A DNA stretch of 41,689 bases from Pirellulaceae bacterium (GTDB lineage Bacteria > Planctomycetota > Planctomycetia > Pirellulales > Pirellulaceae): the NCBI GenBank assembly GCA_030748485.1, contig JASMLW010000618.1:1-41689 (forward strand). Direction: 5' to 3'. A program made the translations under genes and the position numbers. This document shows, one piece after another, positions 1-9,600 of this stretch. Every line of letters begins with the position of its first letter. Within the stretch, counting starts at the first letter, position 1. The notes under the pieces are model-generated. The model saw only the letters and a program-made list of their open reading frames with translations. It did not search any database and was not told the DNA's origin.

Positions 1-159
1 AAAACGAACTCGCCGCCGGTTCACCCGGGCCGCTTGCTGCAACAGATGCATGGCTCCCCACGGAACGACTTGGAACCGGTTGCGGTTCAGCAGGTGGATC
101 ACGATCGGAATCACGCAGGCGAGAGCGCCGAAGGCGAGCGAGATGTTGACAAACGTCAT
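1..159 (-). CDS. BatA-type N-terminal membrane domain protein (3' end outside window)
   Basis: Only the first 53 codons lie in the window; the frame stays open to base 1. The start is the ATG at 159. Its N-terminus is one hydrophobic helix followed by IHLLNRNRF and [13 protein letters not shown], the typical signature of the BatA/aerotolerance N-terminal domain, in which a first membrane helix is followed by a conserved HLLNR box. In planctomycetes such proteins are usually large (600-800 residues), with a periplasmic vWA-like part and a second membrane helix. The start codon lies 14 bases after the stop of the DUF58 gene on the same strand, so it is the last visible gene of the MoxR/DUF58/BatA operon. 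Family membership is well supported by the N-terminus; the rest of the protein cannot be seen. Confidence 0.85.
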   Translation of the reverse strand, partial: MTFVNISLAFGALACVIPIVIHLLNRNRFQVVPWGAMHLLQQAARVNRRRVRF

Positions 160-173
160 CGTTGTTGCGTCCT

Positions 174-1085
174 CTAACGCTTGCGGAGCGTGCGACGGCG
201 AGCGATCAAGTAGTTGGCCAGCGAATCGGCGTACGGCTCATCGGTCACGGTGGGAATCAGCGAGATGCGGTGACGCCGGCAACCTCTTTCCAACTCGTCG
301 CGGAATCGCGCCAGGTTGTCCAGGTAGATGGTGCGCAGGTGCGCCGGGTCGACCAATTGTTCAGCTCCCGCTTTCTCCAAGCATTCGAACTTTGTCCAGC
401 CGCGGAAGGGAAACTCCAGTTCGTCGCGATCCCAAATCTGAAAGATCAGCACTTCGTGATTGGCGTGCCGCAGACTTGCCAGCGAACGGAGTAGTTTGCT
501 CGCGTCGCAAAAACAATCACTGATGAGAATCAGCATGCCGCGTCGCGGCAGTTTCGGAGCGACTTCCAGAAACAGACCGCTCAGTTCGCTCTCGCCACCC
601 GTTTCCGCCCCCGCCATTTCGGATATGAGGACTCGCAAGTGACGCGGTCGCGAGCGAGCTGGAATGATCCGCCGTACTCGTTCGTCAAACGTGATTAGCC
701 CGACGCTGTCCTGCTGTTGGACGAGCAGGTGCGCCAGGCACGCTGACAACCGAGTTGCGTATTCCAGTTTGTTGTGATCCGCGCCACTGCCGCGATACCC
801 CATTGAGCCGCTGCGATCGAGTAACAAAGTGGCGTGTAAGTTCGTCTCTTCTTCGAACTCGCGGATGTAGAAGCGATCCGTCTTGCCGAAGACCTTCCAG
901 TCCAATCGCCTGATTTCATCGCCCGGCACATACTGTCGATGCTGTTTGAATTCGGTCGACTGGCCCTTGAGCGGCGAGGCGTGTAATCCGGATCTCAAAC
1001 CCTCGACAACCTGGTTCGCGAACAGCTGCAGGTCGGCCGTCTTCTCCAGGTCTGCGACAGTCAGGAAGTCAGTGAGCATCGTCAT
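174..1085 (-). CDS. DUF58 domain protein (MoxR-associated, vWA-like)
   Basis: 303 residues. The DUF58 core is clear: [19 protein letters not shown] (about residues 52-70), then a vWA-like beta strand ending in DRSGSM (D90, S92, S94), which looks like a MIDAS metal site. The segment LILISDCF further on is the next vWA strand. No membrane segment or signal peptide is visible, so it is probably cytoplasmic. DUF58 proteins accompany MoxR ATPases and BatA-like membrane proteins in a chaperone-like system proposed to insert metals or mature periplasmic/membrane complexes; the client here is unknown. It lies 83 bases downstream of the MoxR gene and 14 bases upstream of the BatA gene. A second in-frame ATG at 1079 is an alternative start that changes only two residues. 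Confidence 0.93.
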   Translation of the reverse strand: MTMLTDFLTVADLEKTADLQLFANQVVEGLRSGLHASPLKGQSTEFKQHRQYVPGDEIRRLDWKVFGKTDRFYIREFEEETNLHATLLLDRSGSMGYRGSGADHNKLEYATRLSACLAHLLVQQQDSVGLITFDERVRRIIPARSRPRHLRVLISEMAGAETGGESELSGLFLEVAPKLPRRGMLILISDCFCDASKLLRSLASLRHANHEVLIFQIWDRDELEFPFRGWTKFECLEKAGAEQLVDPAHLRTIYLDNLARFRDELERGCRRHRISLIPTVTDEPYADSLANYLIARRRTLRKR

Positions 1086-1168
1086 TCGCTTGGTCTCGTT
1101 TTGGATCCCGGCGGCGATTCAGGGCGATTCAGGGGGATTTCGGGGCGACTTGGAAAACGGGCGGCGGA

Positions 1169-2263
1169 TTAGACGAGCGCGTTGGCGGCCCCCCGCGGAG
1201 CGGCGGCCAAGATCTCGCCGACGATCTGGTCCACGGTGTAGCCCTGCGCCTCGGCGCTGAAGGTCGGGACGATGCGATGCCGCAGCACGGGGAGTGCGAG
1301 CGCTTCGATGTCGTCGATCGTGACGTGATACCGCCCTCGCAACAGCGCTCTCACCTTGCCGCTGGAGATCAGGCATTGAGCGGCGCGCGGTCCCGGTCCC
1401 CACTCGACGAACTCCCGAACGAGCGGCGGGGCTTCGCTCTCTCGCGGTCGACTCATACGCACCAGGTCCAAAACGAACTCGTAGACGTGGTCTGGGGTCG
1501 GAACTCGGCGAACGATTCGCTGGCAGGCGACGATCTGCTGCCCGGTTAGCACGGCCTGCAGTTCTTCCGTTACCGCGCCGGTCGTTTGTTCGAGGATTTG
1601 ACGCTCTTGATCTCTGGTCGGATAGTCGACGCGAACATGAAACAGAAAGCGGTCGCGTTGAGCTTCGGGCAACGGGTAGGTGCCCTCCTGTTCGATCGGA
1701 TTCTGAGTCGCCAGGACGAAGAACGGTTCATCCAGTTCGTACGTCCGTCCACCGACTGTAACCGAGTGCTCCTGCATGGCCTCAAGCAGTGCGGCCTGGG
1801 TTTTGGGCGGCGTGCGGTTGATCTCGTCGGCGAGAATCATCTGCGCAAAGATGGGTCCCTTCTCGAAGACCAGTTGCCGCGCGCCGGTGCCCGAATCCTC
1901 TTGAATGATGTCCGTGCCGGTAATGTCGGCCGGCATCAGGTCGGGCGTGAATTGGATGCGGCGAAAAGACAAGTCGACCGCGTCAGCCAGCGAACGGACC
2001 ATCAGGGTCTTTGCCAGACCGGGCACGCCTTCCAGCAGGCAGTGTCCGCGCGCCAGCACGGCGATCAACAGCTGTTCGAGCACTTCCGACTGCCCCACGA
2101 TTCGCTTGCCAATTTCCGTCGTCAGGCGGCGGTACGCGCGGACCAGCTGCTTGGCCAGGTCCAGGTCGCGCTCGTCCACGTTTGAGTCGAGATCGGCGCT
2201 GTTCAGCTCGGCGTCGTGCGGAGCCGGGGGCTCCGGTGGGCGGGGGAAAACGTCTTCGATCAT
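1169..2263 (-). CDS. MoxR-family AAA+ ATPase
   Basis: 364 residues from the ATG at 2263, chosen because GGAG lies nine bases upstream and because the frame upstream of it reads as non-conserved sequence. Walker A is GVPGLAKT (79-86) and Walker B is LADEINR (144-150), followed by [11 protein letters not shown] and the [22 protein letters not shown] stretch with its sensor residues, all diagnostic of the MoxR branch of AAA+ ATPases. A proline- and acid-rich N-terminal tail of about 30 residues precedes the ATPase core. MoxR proteins act as hexameric chaperone ATPases with DUF58/vWA partners, and the next two genes on this strand supply exactly those partners. Codon use is like that of the neighbours. 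Confidence 0.95.
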   Translation of the reverse strand: MIEDVFPRPPEPPAPHDAELNSADLDSNVDERDLDLAKQLVRAYRRLTTEIGKRIVGQSEVLEQLLIAVLARGHCLLEGVPGLAKTLMVRSLADAVDLSFRRIQFTPDLMPADITGTDIIQEDSGTGARQLVFEKGPIFAQMILADEINRTPPKTQAALLEAMQEHSVTVGGRTYELDEPFFVLATQNPIEQEGTYPLPEAQRDRFLFHVRVDYPTRDQERQILEQTTGAVTEELQAVLTGQQIVACQRIVRRVPTPDHVYEFVLDLVRMSRPRESEAPPLVREFVEWGPGPRAAQCLISSGKVRALLRGRYHVTIDDIEALALPVLRHRIVPTFSAEAQGYTVDQIVGEILAAAPRGAANALV

Positions 2264-2376
2264 CGCGGTGTACTCCACTTGTTGCGTTGAAAGTGCGGGG
2301 GTAACTCGATTGGTTGCAATGGAATTCGCAGTGCTGGCGAAATCCGCGACGCGAAATCCACAAAACTGGCGGAGCA

Positions 2377-2715
2377 CTAGCGGACGTCCGCAAAGGAAAC
2401 TCGATAATTGCGAGCGGCGTTTTCACTCGGCTCGTAAACGACTTTGTTGGGTCCGTAGATCGCTCCGCTGGGAGCGATGGCGGGAACTGCGCGATGATTG
2501 GTTGGCTGGCCTGACGGGGCCGACGATGCGGGGAATGGCTCGGCCGCGTCGGAGCCGACATACGTGATCGCGGCGTAGGATTTCCCCTGCGGTTCGAGCA
2601 AGAACTGTTGGCGGCAACGCGGGCAACTCCGCACTTGTTCCGTGAGTTGCCGGCTGCGGACAGCCACTTTTCGCCGGCACGCCGGACAGACCACCTTGAC
2701 CTCCGCGGTCTCCAT
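2377..2715 (-). CDS. Small zinc-ribbon protein
   Basis: 112 residues from the ATG at 2715, which has AGGGG eight bases upstream; an in-frame GTG at 2724 is less well placed. The N-terminus carries two CxxC pairs, CPAC (C10, C13) and CPRC (C31, C34), giving a four-cysteine zinc ribbon of the MJ0042/rubredoxin-like kind. The remaining 70 residues are low complexity, rich in Ala, Ser and Pro, with no recognisable fold. It is first in a minus-strand series leading into moxR after a 113-base gap, so co-transcription is possible. Many planctomycete proteins begin with such ribbons; function unknown. Confidence 0.75.
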   Translation of the reverse strand: METAEVKVVCPACRRKVAVRSRQLTEQVRSCPRCRQQFLLEPQGKSYAAITYVGSDAAEPFPASSAPSGQPTNHRAVPAIAPSGAIYGPNKVVYEPSENAARNYRVSFADVR

Positions 2716-2869
2716 CGTGACCACCCCTGGATGTGTGATTAACTCGGCACCTAGATGAACGGCAGGGCATAACGGCCGCGAGGCGCTGTCGCCTGGCAGC
2801 TACAGTTGTTCACTCGTTTTGACTACACTTACTGGCGCCCCGACATTCCTCTTACGCATCACGCAATCC

Positions 2870-4069
2870 ATGCGAAGCATCCCTCTCGTTCTCCCGTTTG
2901 TCGCCTTGACGTTTCTATGTTGGGGCAACTACGGCCCACTGATGCACGAGGGCCAACACGGGATGGGCGACAGCAGCCTCCGCCCCTTCATCTGCGTGGG
3001 GATGGCCTATTTCCTAATCGCCGTGCTGGTGCCGCTCGGCGTGCTCAACACACAGGGCGAGTCGGGGCGTTGGACGATCTCGGGGGCTTTCTGGGCTCTC
3101 ACGGCGGGAGTCGTCGGCGCGGTCGGCGCCTTGGGCGTCATCATGGCGTTCAAATTCCGCGGCAGTCCCGTCTATGTGATGCCGTTGGTCTTCGGCTGCG
3201 CGCCGGTCGTCAACACGTTTGTCACGATGTTGATGGCGCGGACCTACAAAGAAGCTCGTCCGATTTTCTACGGCGGTGTAATCATCGTTGCTCTCGGCGC
3301 GGCGGGCGTAATGTATTTCAAACCCTCCTCCGTCAACATCAGCGTCACCGAGAACGACGGACAGATCACGGTCATCAAGAAGAACACGACCGACGGATCG
3401 GAAACCAAGTGGGTGGCGGCTTCGCTTGACGAATTGCAGACCGATCCGAAGAAGAACGTCGCCTACAAACTCTACTTGCGTTTCAAGGGTCCCTCGCCTC
3501 AACAGTTCCTGTTGGTGCTGGCGTCGATCGCCACGACCGCTTTGTGTTGGGGCTCGTATGGCCCCGTGTTGCATCGCGGGCAATCGAGGATGGAAGGCAG
3601 TCGTATGCGGCCGTTTCTCTGCGTCGGCTTAGCCTACTTCGCGATCGCCGTCATTGCGCCGCTGGCCATCTTGTCGGCTTATGACGAGCCGGGTGAGTGG
3701 TTTCAGCACGATTCGGCGTGGGGGATCTTCTGGTCGTTGGGAGCGGGAGGAGCCGGCGCGGTAGGCGCGTTGGGGATCATCTTGGCGTTCAATTTCGGCG
3801 GCAAGCCGATTTTCGTCATGCCGCTCGTCTTCGGATGCGCGCCCGTCGTCAACACTTTTACGACGATGCTCGTGCAGGATACGTTCGGCCAGATGCAGAC
3901 GCCTTTCATCGCCGCGCTCGGACTCGTTATCTTCGGCGCGGTAACCGTTCTCTTGACCGCCCCCAAATCCGGTCCCAAACCGGCCGCGAAGGGGGCCGAA
4001 AAGCCGGCGAAAACGAACGACGCGGCTGGCGATCGGGACGCCGGCGGGAAGTCGAGCGACGGCGAATAA
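2870..4069 (+). CDS. DMT/EamA-like membrane protein made of two near-identical halves
   Basis: 399 residues from the ATG at 2870 (an upstream TTG at 2819 is possible; neither has a good Shine-Dalgarno). Residues about 1-145 and 205-350 are clear internal duplicates: each has a CWGxYGP...GQ motif, then RPFxCVGxAYF.IAV, a GAVGALG helix, and PLVFGCAPVVNTFxTML, with about five membrane helices per half. A ten-helix protein of two repeats is the topology of drug/metabolite (EamA-like) transporters. The halves are joined by an unusual hydrophilic segment of about 60 residues, and the C-terminal 30 residues are Lys/Ala-rich and soluble. Substrate unknown; assignment to the DMT superfamily rests on topology and repeat structure only. 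Confidence 0.8.
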   Translation: MRSIPLVLPFVALTFLCWGNYGPLMHEGQHGMGDSSLRPFICVGMAYFLIAVLVPLGVLNTQGESGRWTISGAFWALTAGVVGAVGALGVIMAFKFRGSPVYVMPLVFGCAPVVNTFVTMLMARTYKEARPIFYGGVIIVALGAAGVMYFKPSSVNISVTENDGQITVIKKNTTDGSETKWVAASLDELQTDPKKNVAYKLYLRFKGPSPQQFLLVLASIATTALCWGSYGPVLHRGQSRMEGSRMRPFLCVGLAYFAIAVIAPLAILSAYDEPGEWFQHDSAWGIFWSLGAGGAGAVGALGIILAFNFGGKPIFVMPLVFGCAPVVNTFTTMLVQDTFGQMQTPFIAALGLVIFGAVTVLLTAPKSGPKPAAKGAEKPAKTNDAAGDRDAGGKSSDGE

Positions 4070-4134
4070 CAAGGGGCGGGCGAAGCCGCCGATTAACAAG
4101 ACCCCCTGACCGAATCGCATCGCCGAGAGTTGCC

Positions 4135-4485
4135 GTGTCACCCGAGGAAGCCTACCTCAAACTCGAGCCTCTGTTCTGCCACGTCTGGATGGTGCGCACG
4201 TTTCTCAGACATTCTGAAGAGGCGGAGGATGACGATGACCTGAGCGACGTCCACCGCACGCTGTACGACGTGATGCACGCGCTAGGCGCGCCCAGCCTGG
4301 ACGGAGACGCGGCAGGCTACCTAAAGGCCTGCAAGAAAAAACTCGGCAAACTCCGCGCCGCCAACGAACTGTTCCAAGAGATCCAGCCCGAGATCTCGTC
4401 ACACACGAACTTCCGGATGGCCGCCCAGTCTCTCGCCGCCGCTGTCCAGCAAATCGAAGCCGTCGTCGCGCAAGCCACTGCGTAA
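4135..4485 (+). CDS. Conserved-looking small helical protein, unknown function
   Basis: 116 residues from a GTG at 4135, with a weak GAGAG five bases upstream. The open frame reaches much further back but overlaps the transporter gene in another frame, so this start, 65 bases after the transporter stop, is the sensible one. The protein is acidic in the middle (EEAEDDDDLSD) and predicted all-helical, with no cysteines in a metal pattern and no membrane segment. I do not recognise the family. Its stop lies two bases from the stop of queF on the opposite strand, so the two genes converge with no room for a separate terminator. GC3 use fits a real gene. Confidence 0.6.
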   Translation: MSPEEAYLKLEPLFCHVWMVRTFLRHSEEAEDDDDLSDVHRTLYDVMHALGAPSLDGDAAGYLKACKKKLGKLRAANELFQEIQPEISSHTNFRMAAQSLAAAVQQIEAVVAQATA

Positions 4486-4487
4486 AC

Positions 4488-4847
4488 TCAACCGTCCCGC
4501 AGGTGATCCACCGTCACGGTTGTCGTGATTCCACCGCGAGCGCTGAACTCCGCCCGCAGTTGCATACGGCGCGGCGCTAGCTCGGCAACCAGGTCGTCGA
4601 GAATCGTGTTCGTGACGTTCTCGTAAAAAATGCCGTCGTTGCGAAATGTGTGCAAGTACAGTTTCAGGCTCTTCAACTCGACGCACTTCCGGTCGGGTGT
4701 GTAGGTGAGTATGAGGACGCCGAAATCGGGCTGCCCCGTTTTCGGACAAACCGATGTGAACTCAGGACAGACGATCTCAATTTTGTAGTCGCGGTCTGGA
4801 AACTGATTGTCGAACGTCTCCAGGACATCGCGCCGCTGATCGGCCAT
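4488..4847 (-). CDS. queF: NADPH-dependent 7-cyano-7-deazaguanine reductase QueF
   Basis: 119 residues, the short (YkvM-type) QueF length. The start at 4847 has AAGGAG six bases upstream, the best ribosome site in this region. QueF reduces the nitrile of preQ0 to the amine of preQ1 in queuosine synthesis, through a covalent thioimide on cysteine. The conserved block [14 protein letters not shown] holds the nucleophile C34 and D41, and LKSLKLY is the NADPH/substrate segment. The position of the usual FHE motif reads FYE (Y75-E76), so the conserved His is Tyr while the Glu is kept. Its pathway partner queE lies 255 bases away in the opposite orientation. Confidence 0.96.
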   Translation of the reverse strand: MADQRRDVLETFDNQFPDRDYKIEIVCPEFTSVCPKTGQPDFGVLILTYTPDRKCVELKSLKLYLHTFRNDGIFYENVTNTILDDLVAELAPRRMQLRAEFSARGGITTTVTVDHLRDG

Positions 4848-4914
4848 GGGGGGCTCCTTTTCGCAATCGGACCATTGTGTCATGATGGCCGTTCGCCGCA
4901 AGTGGCAGTGTCAC

Positions 4915-5031
4915 AGTAGGTCCCGCCTGCCGGGCGGGACTTCGCGACGAAGTCGCGAGGGGTGTAAGCTGCAAGGTCAGTTGGTAGGTCCCGCCTGCCG
5001 GGCGGGACTTCGCGACGAGGTCGCGACGACG
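4915..5031. repeat. Two copies of a double-hairpin dispersed repeat
   Basis: Two related units begin at 4915 and 4983, about 68 bases apart, in the queF-queE divergent gap. Each has the core GTAGGTCC, then a perfect stem CCCGCC-TGCC-GGCGGG, then a second stem TCGCGAC-GA(A/G)-GTCGCGA. The same architecture, with CCTGCC/GGCAGG in the first stem, recurs as a tandem array at 35126-35562, so this is a dispersed family in the genome. Two adjacent hairpins resemble REP/BIME-type elements. The units lie within the presumed 5' leader/promoter region of queF and queE and may affect transcript stability or termination. Confidence 0.85.
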
Positions 5032-5101
5032 GCAGCCGTGCTAAGAACACGGGTCACCAACAAACCGAGCTACCACAATCCACTCGTCTGTTGAGTAGCG
5101 G

Positions 5102-5785
5102 ATGCAAGTCGCGGAAATTTACAAATCGGCGCAAGGAGAAGGGCGTCTGACGGGCGTCGAAAGTGTCTTTGTGCGCGCGTCGGGTTGCAATCTTCGCTGT
5201 TGGTTTTGCGACACTCCATTTGCTTCCTGGCGGCCCGAGGGAGACGACCTCTCGGTCGATGAAATCGTCAGCCGTATCTTCGAGTGGGACTGCGAGCACA
5301 TCGTGCTGACCGGCGGCGAGCCGATGTTGTTTTCCGAATTGACTCCGCTTTGCCAGCGACTGCGAACGGCCGGCCGCCACATCACGATCGAAACGGCCGG
5401 CACGCTGCACTTGCCCGTGCAGTGCGACTTGATGTCGATCAGCCCGAAAACCGCGAATTCCGCGCCGGATCGAGCCGAGCAGCCGCGGTGGCGAGCTCGC
5501 CACGAACAGACCCGCTGGGCTCCTCTCGTGCTGCAACGCTTGATGTCCGAACACGACCATCAGCTCAAGTTCGTTGTCGATACGCCCGACGATTGCGACG
5601 AGATCGAACAACTTGTGGAGCAGTTGAACGCCGCTCGCCAGCGCGTCTATCTAATGCCCCAGGGCGTCACACCCGAACAACTTGCCGATCGCGGCGACTG
5701 GCTCGAGGCCGAATGCCGGCGGCGCGGTTTGCGCTTCTGCCCGCGCCGGCAAATCGAATGGTTCGGGCTGACAAGAGGCACGTAG
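5102..5785 (+). CDS. queE: 7-carboxy-7-deazaguanine synthase QueE (radical SAM)
   Basis: 227 residues. QueE converts 6-carboxy-tetrahydropterin to 7-carboxy-7-deazaguanine, the ring-contraction step on the way to preQ0, using a [4Fe-4S] cluster and S-adenosylmethionine. The cluster motif is CNLRCWFC (C29, C33, C36; CxxxCxxC), the SAM-binding GGEP is at 71-74, and IYKSAQGEG at the N-terminus is the usual QueE substrate/SAM entry motif. The start at 5102 has only a weak GAG upstream. The C-terminus ends with the conserved FCPRRQIEWFG block. It is near queF, its downstream pathway enzyme, but on the opposite strand; queC and queD are not in the window. Confidence 0.96.
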   Translation: MQVAEIYKSAQGEGRLTGVESVFVRASGCNLRCWFCDTPFASWRPEGDDLSVDEIVSRIFEWDCEHIVLTGGEPMLFSELTPLCQRLRTAGRHITIETAGTLHLPVQCDLMSISPKTANSAPDRAEQPRWRARHEQTRWAPLVLQRLMSEHDHQLKFVVDTPDDCDEIEQLVEQLNAARQRVYLMPQGVTPEQLADRGDWLEAECRRRGLRFCPRRQIEWFGLTRGT

Positions 5786-5836
5786 TGTCGCGCATTGGCG
5801 CGCCGGGTCGAATCGCGTGGAGTTCTGTCGAGTCGA

Positions 5837-6604
5837 CTATGCGAAGTGCACGCATCCGCTGAGCGCGTCGGCGAGCGGGTTGTCGTCCGGACCGCAGTAG
5901 CCCAGGTGCAGGCGCCGCCGCCATCCCTCAGCGTAGTCGAACGTCGTCGACATGCGCCCGCACTCGGCGTCCAGGTCGCGTAGAGTCTGGAGGTACGAAT
6001 CGTGCCCTTGGCTCTCATCCAACCAGCGCTTCTGGCTGACGTGTTCGGCGAGCATCGCCGTCTTGCGTTCGACGACGTCGCCGACGTCGATAAAGAAGTC
6101 GGGAATGACGGGATTCCCGAGCGGGTCTCGGTGAGAAAAAGGCTGCGCGTGGTAGACCGTCACCGGTTGACTCGTCGGTTCGCAGTGCGGCTGGACTGGG
6201 AAGTTCGGCATGCCGCGAGCGAACGCCGCCGTGACGGCGAGCCGGCAGGCGTTCATGTGATCCTCCATGTAGTCGGCCGGAGAGTGCGTCAACACGATCT
6301 GCGGTTCGACTTGCCTGACGGTCGCCGCGACCAGGCCGAGCAACTCGCGGTTGTAGAACACCTCGAGATCATTGCAGATACTCTCGTGATACGTCGCGCC
6401 GATGCTGTGGGCCGCGGCCATCGCTTCCGTCCGCCGCATGGCCACGATCGTTTCGACGTCGTACTGGGTCGTGCCGCAGCAGCCGTTGGCCAGGTTCATG
6501 TAGTGCGTCGCGTAGCCGGCCTCGCCGAGCTTCATCAAGGTTCCCGACATGAAGAACTCGATGTCGTCCGGGTGAGCCGCAATGGCCAGAACGCTCTTCG
6601 CCAT
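5837..6604 (-). CDS. PIG-L family N-acetyl-sugar deacetylase
   Basis: 255 residues of the PIG-L/LmbE fold, zinc-dependent enzymes that remove acetyl groups from N-acetylglucosaminyl compounds (as in BshB, MshB). The N-terminal AHPDD (H11, D13, D14) is the zinc/catalytic motif, and THSPADYMEDHMNA (about 106-119) carries the second conserved DxxxDH with the third zinc ligand H116. Length is typical. No signal peptide, so cytoplasmic. The substrate cannot be told from sequence. It lies 37 bases downstream of the ABC permease gene on the same strand and could be its last co-transcribed gene. It converges with queE across 51 bases. Confidence 0.93.
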   Translation of the reverse strand: MAKSVLAIAAHPDDIEFFMSGTLMKLGEAGYATHYMNLANGCCGTTQYDVETIVAMRRTEAMAAAHSIGATYHESICNDLEVFYNRELLGLVAATVRQVEPQIVLTHSPADYMEDHMNACRLAVTAAFARGMPNFPVQPHCEPTSQPVTVYHAQPFSHRDPLGNPVIPDFFIDVGDVVERKTAMLAEHVSQKRWLDESQGHDSYLQTLRDLDAECGRMSTTFDYAEGWRRRLHLGYCGPDDNPLADALSGCVHFA

Positions 6605-6641
6605 GACATGATTCCGTGAAGGTGATCGATCCGCGACGGGT

Positions 6642-9600
6642 TCAGTCGCCCCGCAGCGCGGCTAACAAGGGAGCTTGCAGGGTTGCTCGAACGGAGGTCA
6701 AACTAGCTAGAATGCCGACAGCGAACACGACAACCGGCACGCCCGCCAGATAGGCGAACGGTGGTTTGGCGCCGCCGAAGATCATGTGTGGAAGCACGGC
6801 GATTGCGGCCGCGATGACTCCGGTCGCCAGCCCGCCCGCCAGCAACAACACGTTCTCGAGCAGCACCATCTGGACGAGCCGCCCGCGGCGAAAACCGCCG
6901 GCCTGCAACACGGCCAACTCGCCGCGACGCTCCATGACATTGCGGAGTTGAACGGCCGCCAGGCCAAACGTCCCCAGCAACAGCCCCAGGGCTCCGAGAC
7001 TCTGGAAAGTACTCAAATAGGTGTTCTGGACCGCGAGCAGATCCGTCAGAATCTCCGCGCTGCTCTCGGTGTCAAATCCTTGATCGCCCAGACGATCTTC
7101 CAACAGGGCCGAGACCGCGGTGCTCTTGTCGGCCGGTGTTCGCAGCAAGAAGTACCGGTAGCCGTCGACATTCTGGAACTGTGTTTCGAACTCGGCCTCA
7201 CCGATCAGCAGGCTCCCTTGCAGCACGCTGTTGTCGAGCAGTCCGGCGACACGAAACTTGAGCGTTCCGAAGCCGTCGTATTCGGCCTCAAACTCCTCGC
7301 CGACGCCGCGGTAGAGATGCAGGCTGTACATCGCGGTGTTCTTGTCGAGTATGACTGGGATCGCTGCACCTGGCGCGACTGGTTTTTCGAGCAGCCGCCA
7401 CGGATTGGCCTGCTGTGCGGGCGTTTCCGCAGCGGACCCGGCGAACTGAAAAGCGACGGGCTGGTCTCGATCGAAATACTCCAGCATTGCGTCTGTCACA
7501 CCCAGGACGCGCGGCGCGGACGCCTGGTAGAGGTTGCGGCAGCTGGCGTCGTCGCCCGGTTTGAATCGCAGAGAAAGAACGGTCGATCCCGTCAGGACAT
7601 CGGCGTCTTGGGCAAGCAGCTCGCCGCGTTCGTCGAGGTTGTTCAGGTCGGCGTAAACGGGTTGCGAACTTGTCGCCACCATATTGAAACCACCGGAACC
7701 TTCCTCCGTCGGGTCGAGCCGAAAGGCGCTCATCGAGATGATCAGAAAACTAGCGACTCCCATCAAGAAGATCGTCAACGTGCTCCGCCACGGGTTGCGA
7801 GCGGCGTTGCGCGTCGACAGTCGGAACATGGTCAGCCGGTTCGTCGCCGGCAGACCGGCTCGCATCTGACTGCCCAGCACGAACAGAATGCTGAACAGCG
7901 TCATCGTGCCGCCGCCGACGAAGCTGCCGGCCTGCGCCATGCCGCCCAGTTGAGTTGCCAGGACAAGCAGGCCGACGGCACCTAGCAGCAAGGCCGCCGC
8001 CGCAATCCTCCACCCCAGAGTCCCGCCCGCTCGTCGACCAACGGAGTCTTCCGTCCGGCCGGCGAGAAGTCGGCGAACTGAGACCTTCCGCGTCTGGCGG
8101 ACTCCAAACCAAATGGTCGCCACCGACACCACGACGCCGCCCACGAATCCGCCGATCATGCTGACCGGCCCGAGGTGCATCTCCAGGAACGGGGTGACGA
8201 CGGCTCCCACCCAGACGGTCGTCAGGCCGTAAAGCATGGCTTGGGCGTACGCGATGCCCGCGACGACGCCGAGCACAGCTCCGCCCGCCGCGACGATCGA
8301 GCCCTCGAGCGCGAAGAGCCGAGTTACGCTGCGCCGCCGCCAGCCGATGGCGAGCAGCAAGCCGATCTCCTCACAGCGCTGCTCGACTCCCAACCGAAAC
8401 AGCAAGTAGACCAGCGCCAGCGCGGCGAAGATGATGAAGAAGCTGAGCGACAAAAAGAGGACGTCGAACGGAGTCGTTCCTGAAGATGCTTGGAGCTGCT
8501 GTCGCTTGATCGGCAGGAATTGCAGGCCGAGGTCGAGCCCCTGTCGATCGCGCTCGTCGAGAAACGCGGCGGCGAGCGCCTCCCGTGTGACGCCGTCGCG
8601 AACGGGAATTCGATACGACGTGGCGTTGCCGAAACGGCTTCCCCACAGCTGCCGCGCATCCGCCGCGCTGACGATGACTTTCGGCGTGGTCCGGTGGGCT
8701 TTCCAAAAATCGTGGTCCGGCTGCCGCAATCTCCCGATGTCGAATGGAAAGGGGACGTCGAGGTTGTTGATCGAGTCCTTGTCGGTGATCCCCTCCACGC
8801 GCGGAGTAAAGTCGGGATCGTTCAGCAAGCGTCGCGGCTGATCGTAGACCGGCGGCTTCTCGTTGTCGTACGGCTCAGCCGGTTCGATGAGCGGGTAGAC
8901 GCCGCGGACAATGAAATCGGCTTCCGCCGTCTCGGTCTTGCCGTGTGTGGTTTCCGGTTCGAAGTATGTAATCGAGATTGAGTCGCCAGGTTTGACGTTC
9001 ATCTCCCGCGCCGCCCAGTCGGTCAAAACGCACTCGCCCATCGGCAGCACTTCTTCACCGAGTAGTGGGAAGTTGGCGGAAGTGTCGATTCCGCTCACCA
9101 TCGAATACGGAATCTGGCGAGTCGGATCGATGACTCCCGCGGGCGAGATCGTGTTCACGAAATAGGTCATCACCGGCTGGCCGCCGAGTCGAGCGAAGGC
9201 CGCCTTCGCGACCTGCTCCGCTTCGTGCGTGATCAACATCGCCTCGGACGTGAAACTGAAGTAGTCGAACGCAACTTGCTCCGACTCACCTGCGCCGCTC
9301 GTCTGGCGGATGCGATCCAGCCGGAATCCGAGATCCTCGATGCGCGGTGCGAGCCGCTCTTGCAAGGCGAGCCCAGCGGCCTCGCTCGAGGCAGCCGTCG
9401 TCTTTGTCGAAACCAAGAGCGCGTTGGCTCGCGAATCTTGATCGAGCGCGTCTTGCAGATAGGCGAGCGAAACAAACGCGACTTTCGGCAGGCTCTGATT
9501 TGGATGGAGAGTAAATCGACCGAGCCCCCGATTGGGCACGACATCGACGACCTCCAGCCCGGGCAGTCCTTGCACGGTGTCGGACTTGCGGCCCAGCGCG

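Noticed and set aside
5043-5101. preQ1 riboswitch before queE
   Set aside because: The short leader has no preQ1-I stem or A-rich tail; no match seen.
6786-7985. Long plus-strand open frame of 399 codons
   Set aside because: Antisense shadow of the ABC permease gene; Gln/His/Arg-rich, no domain.
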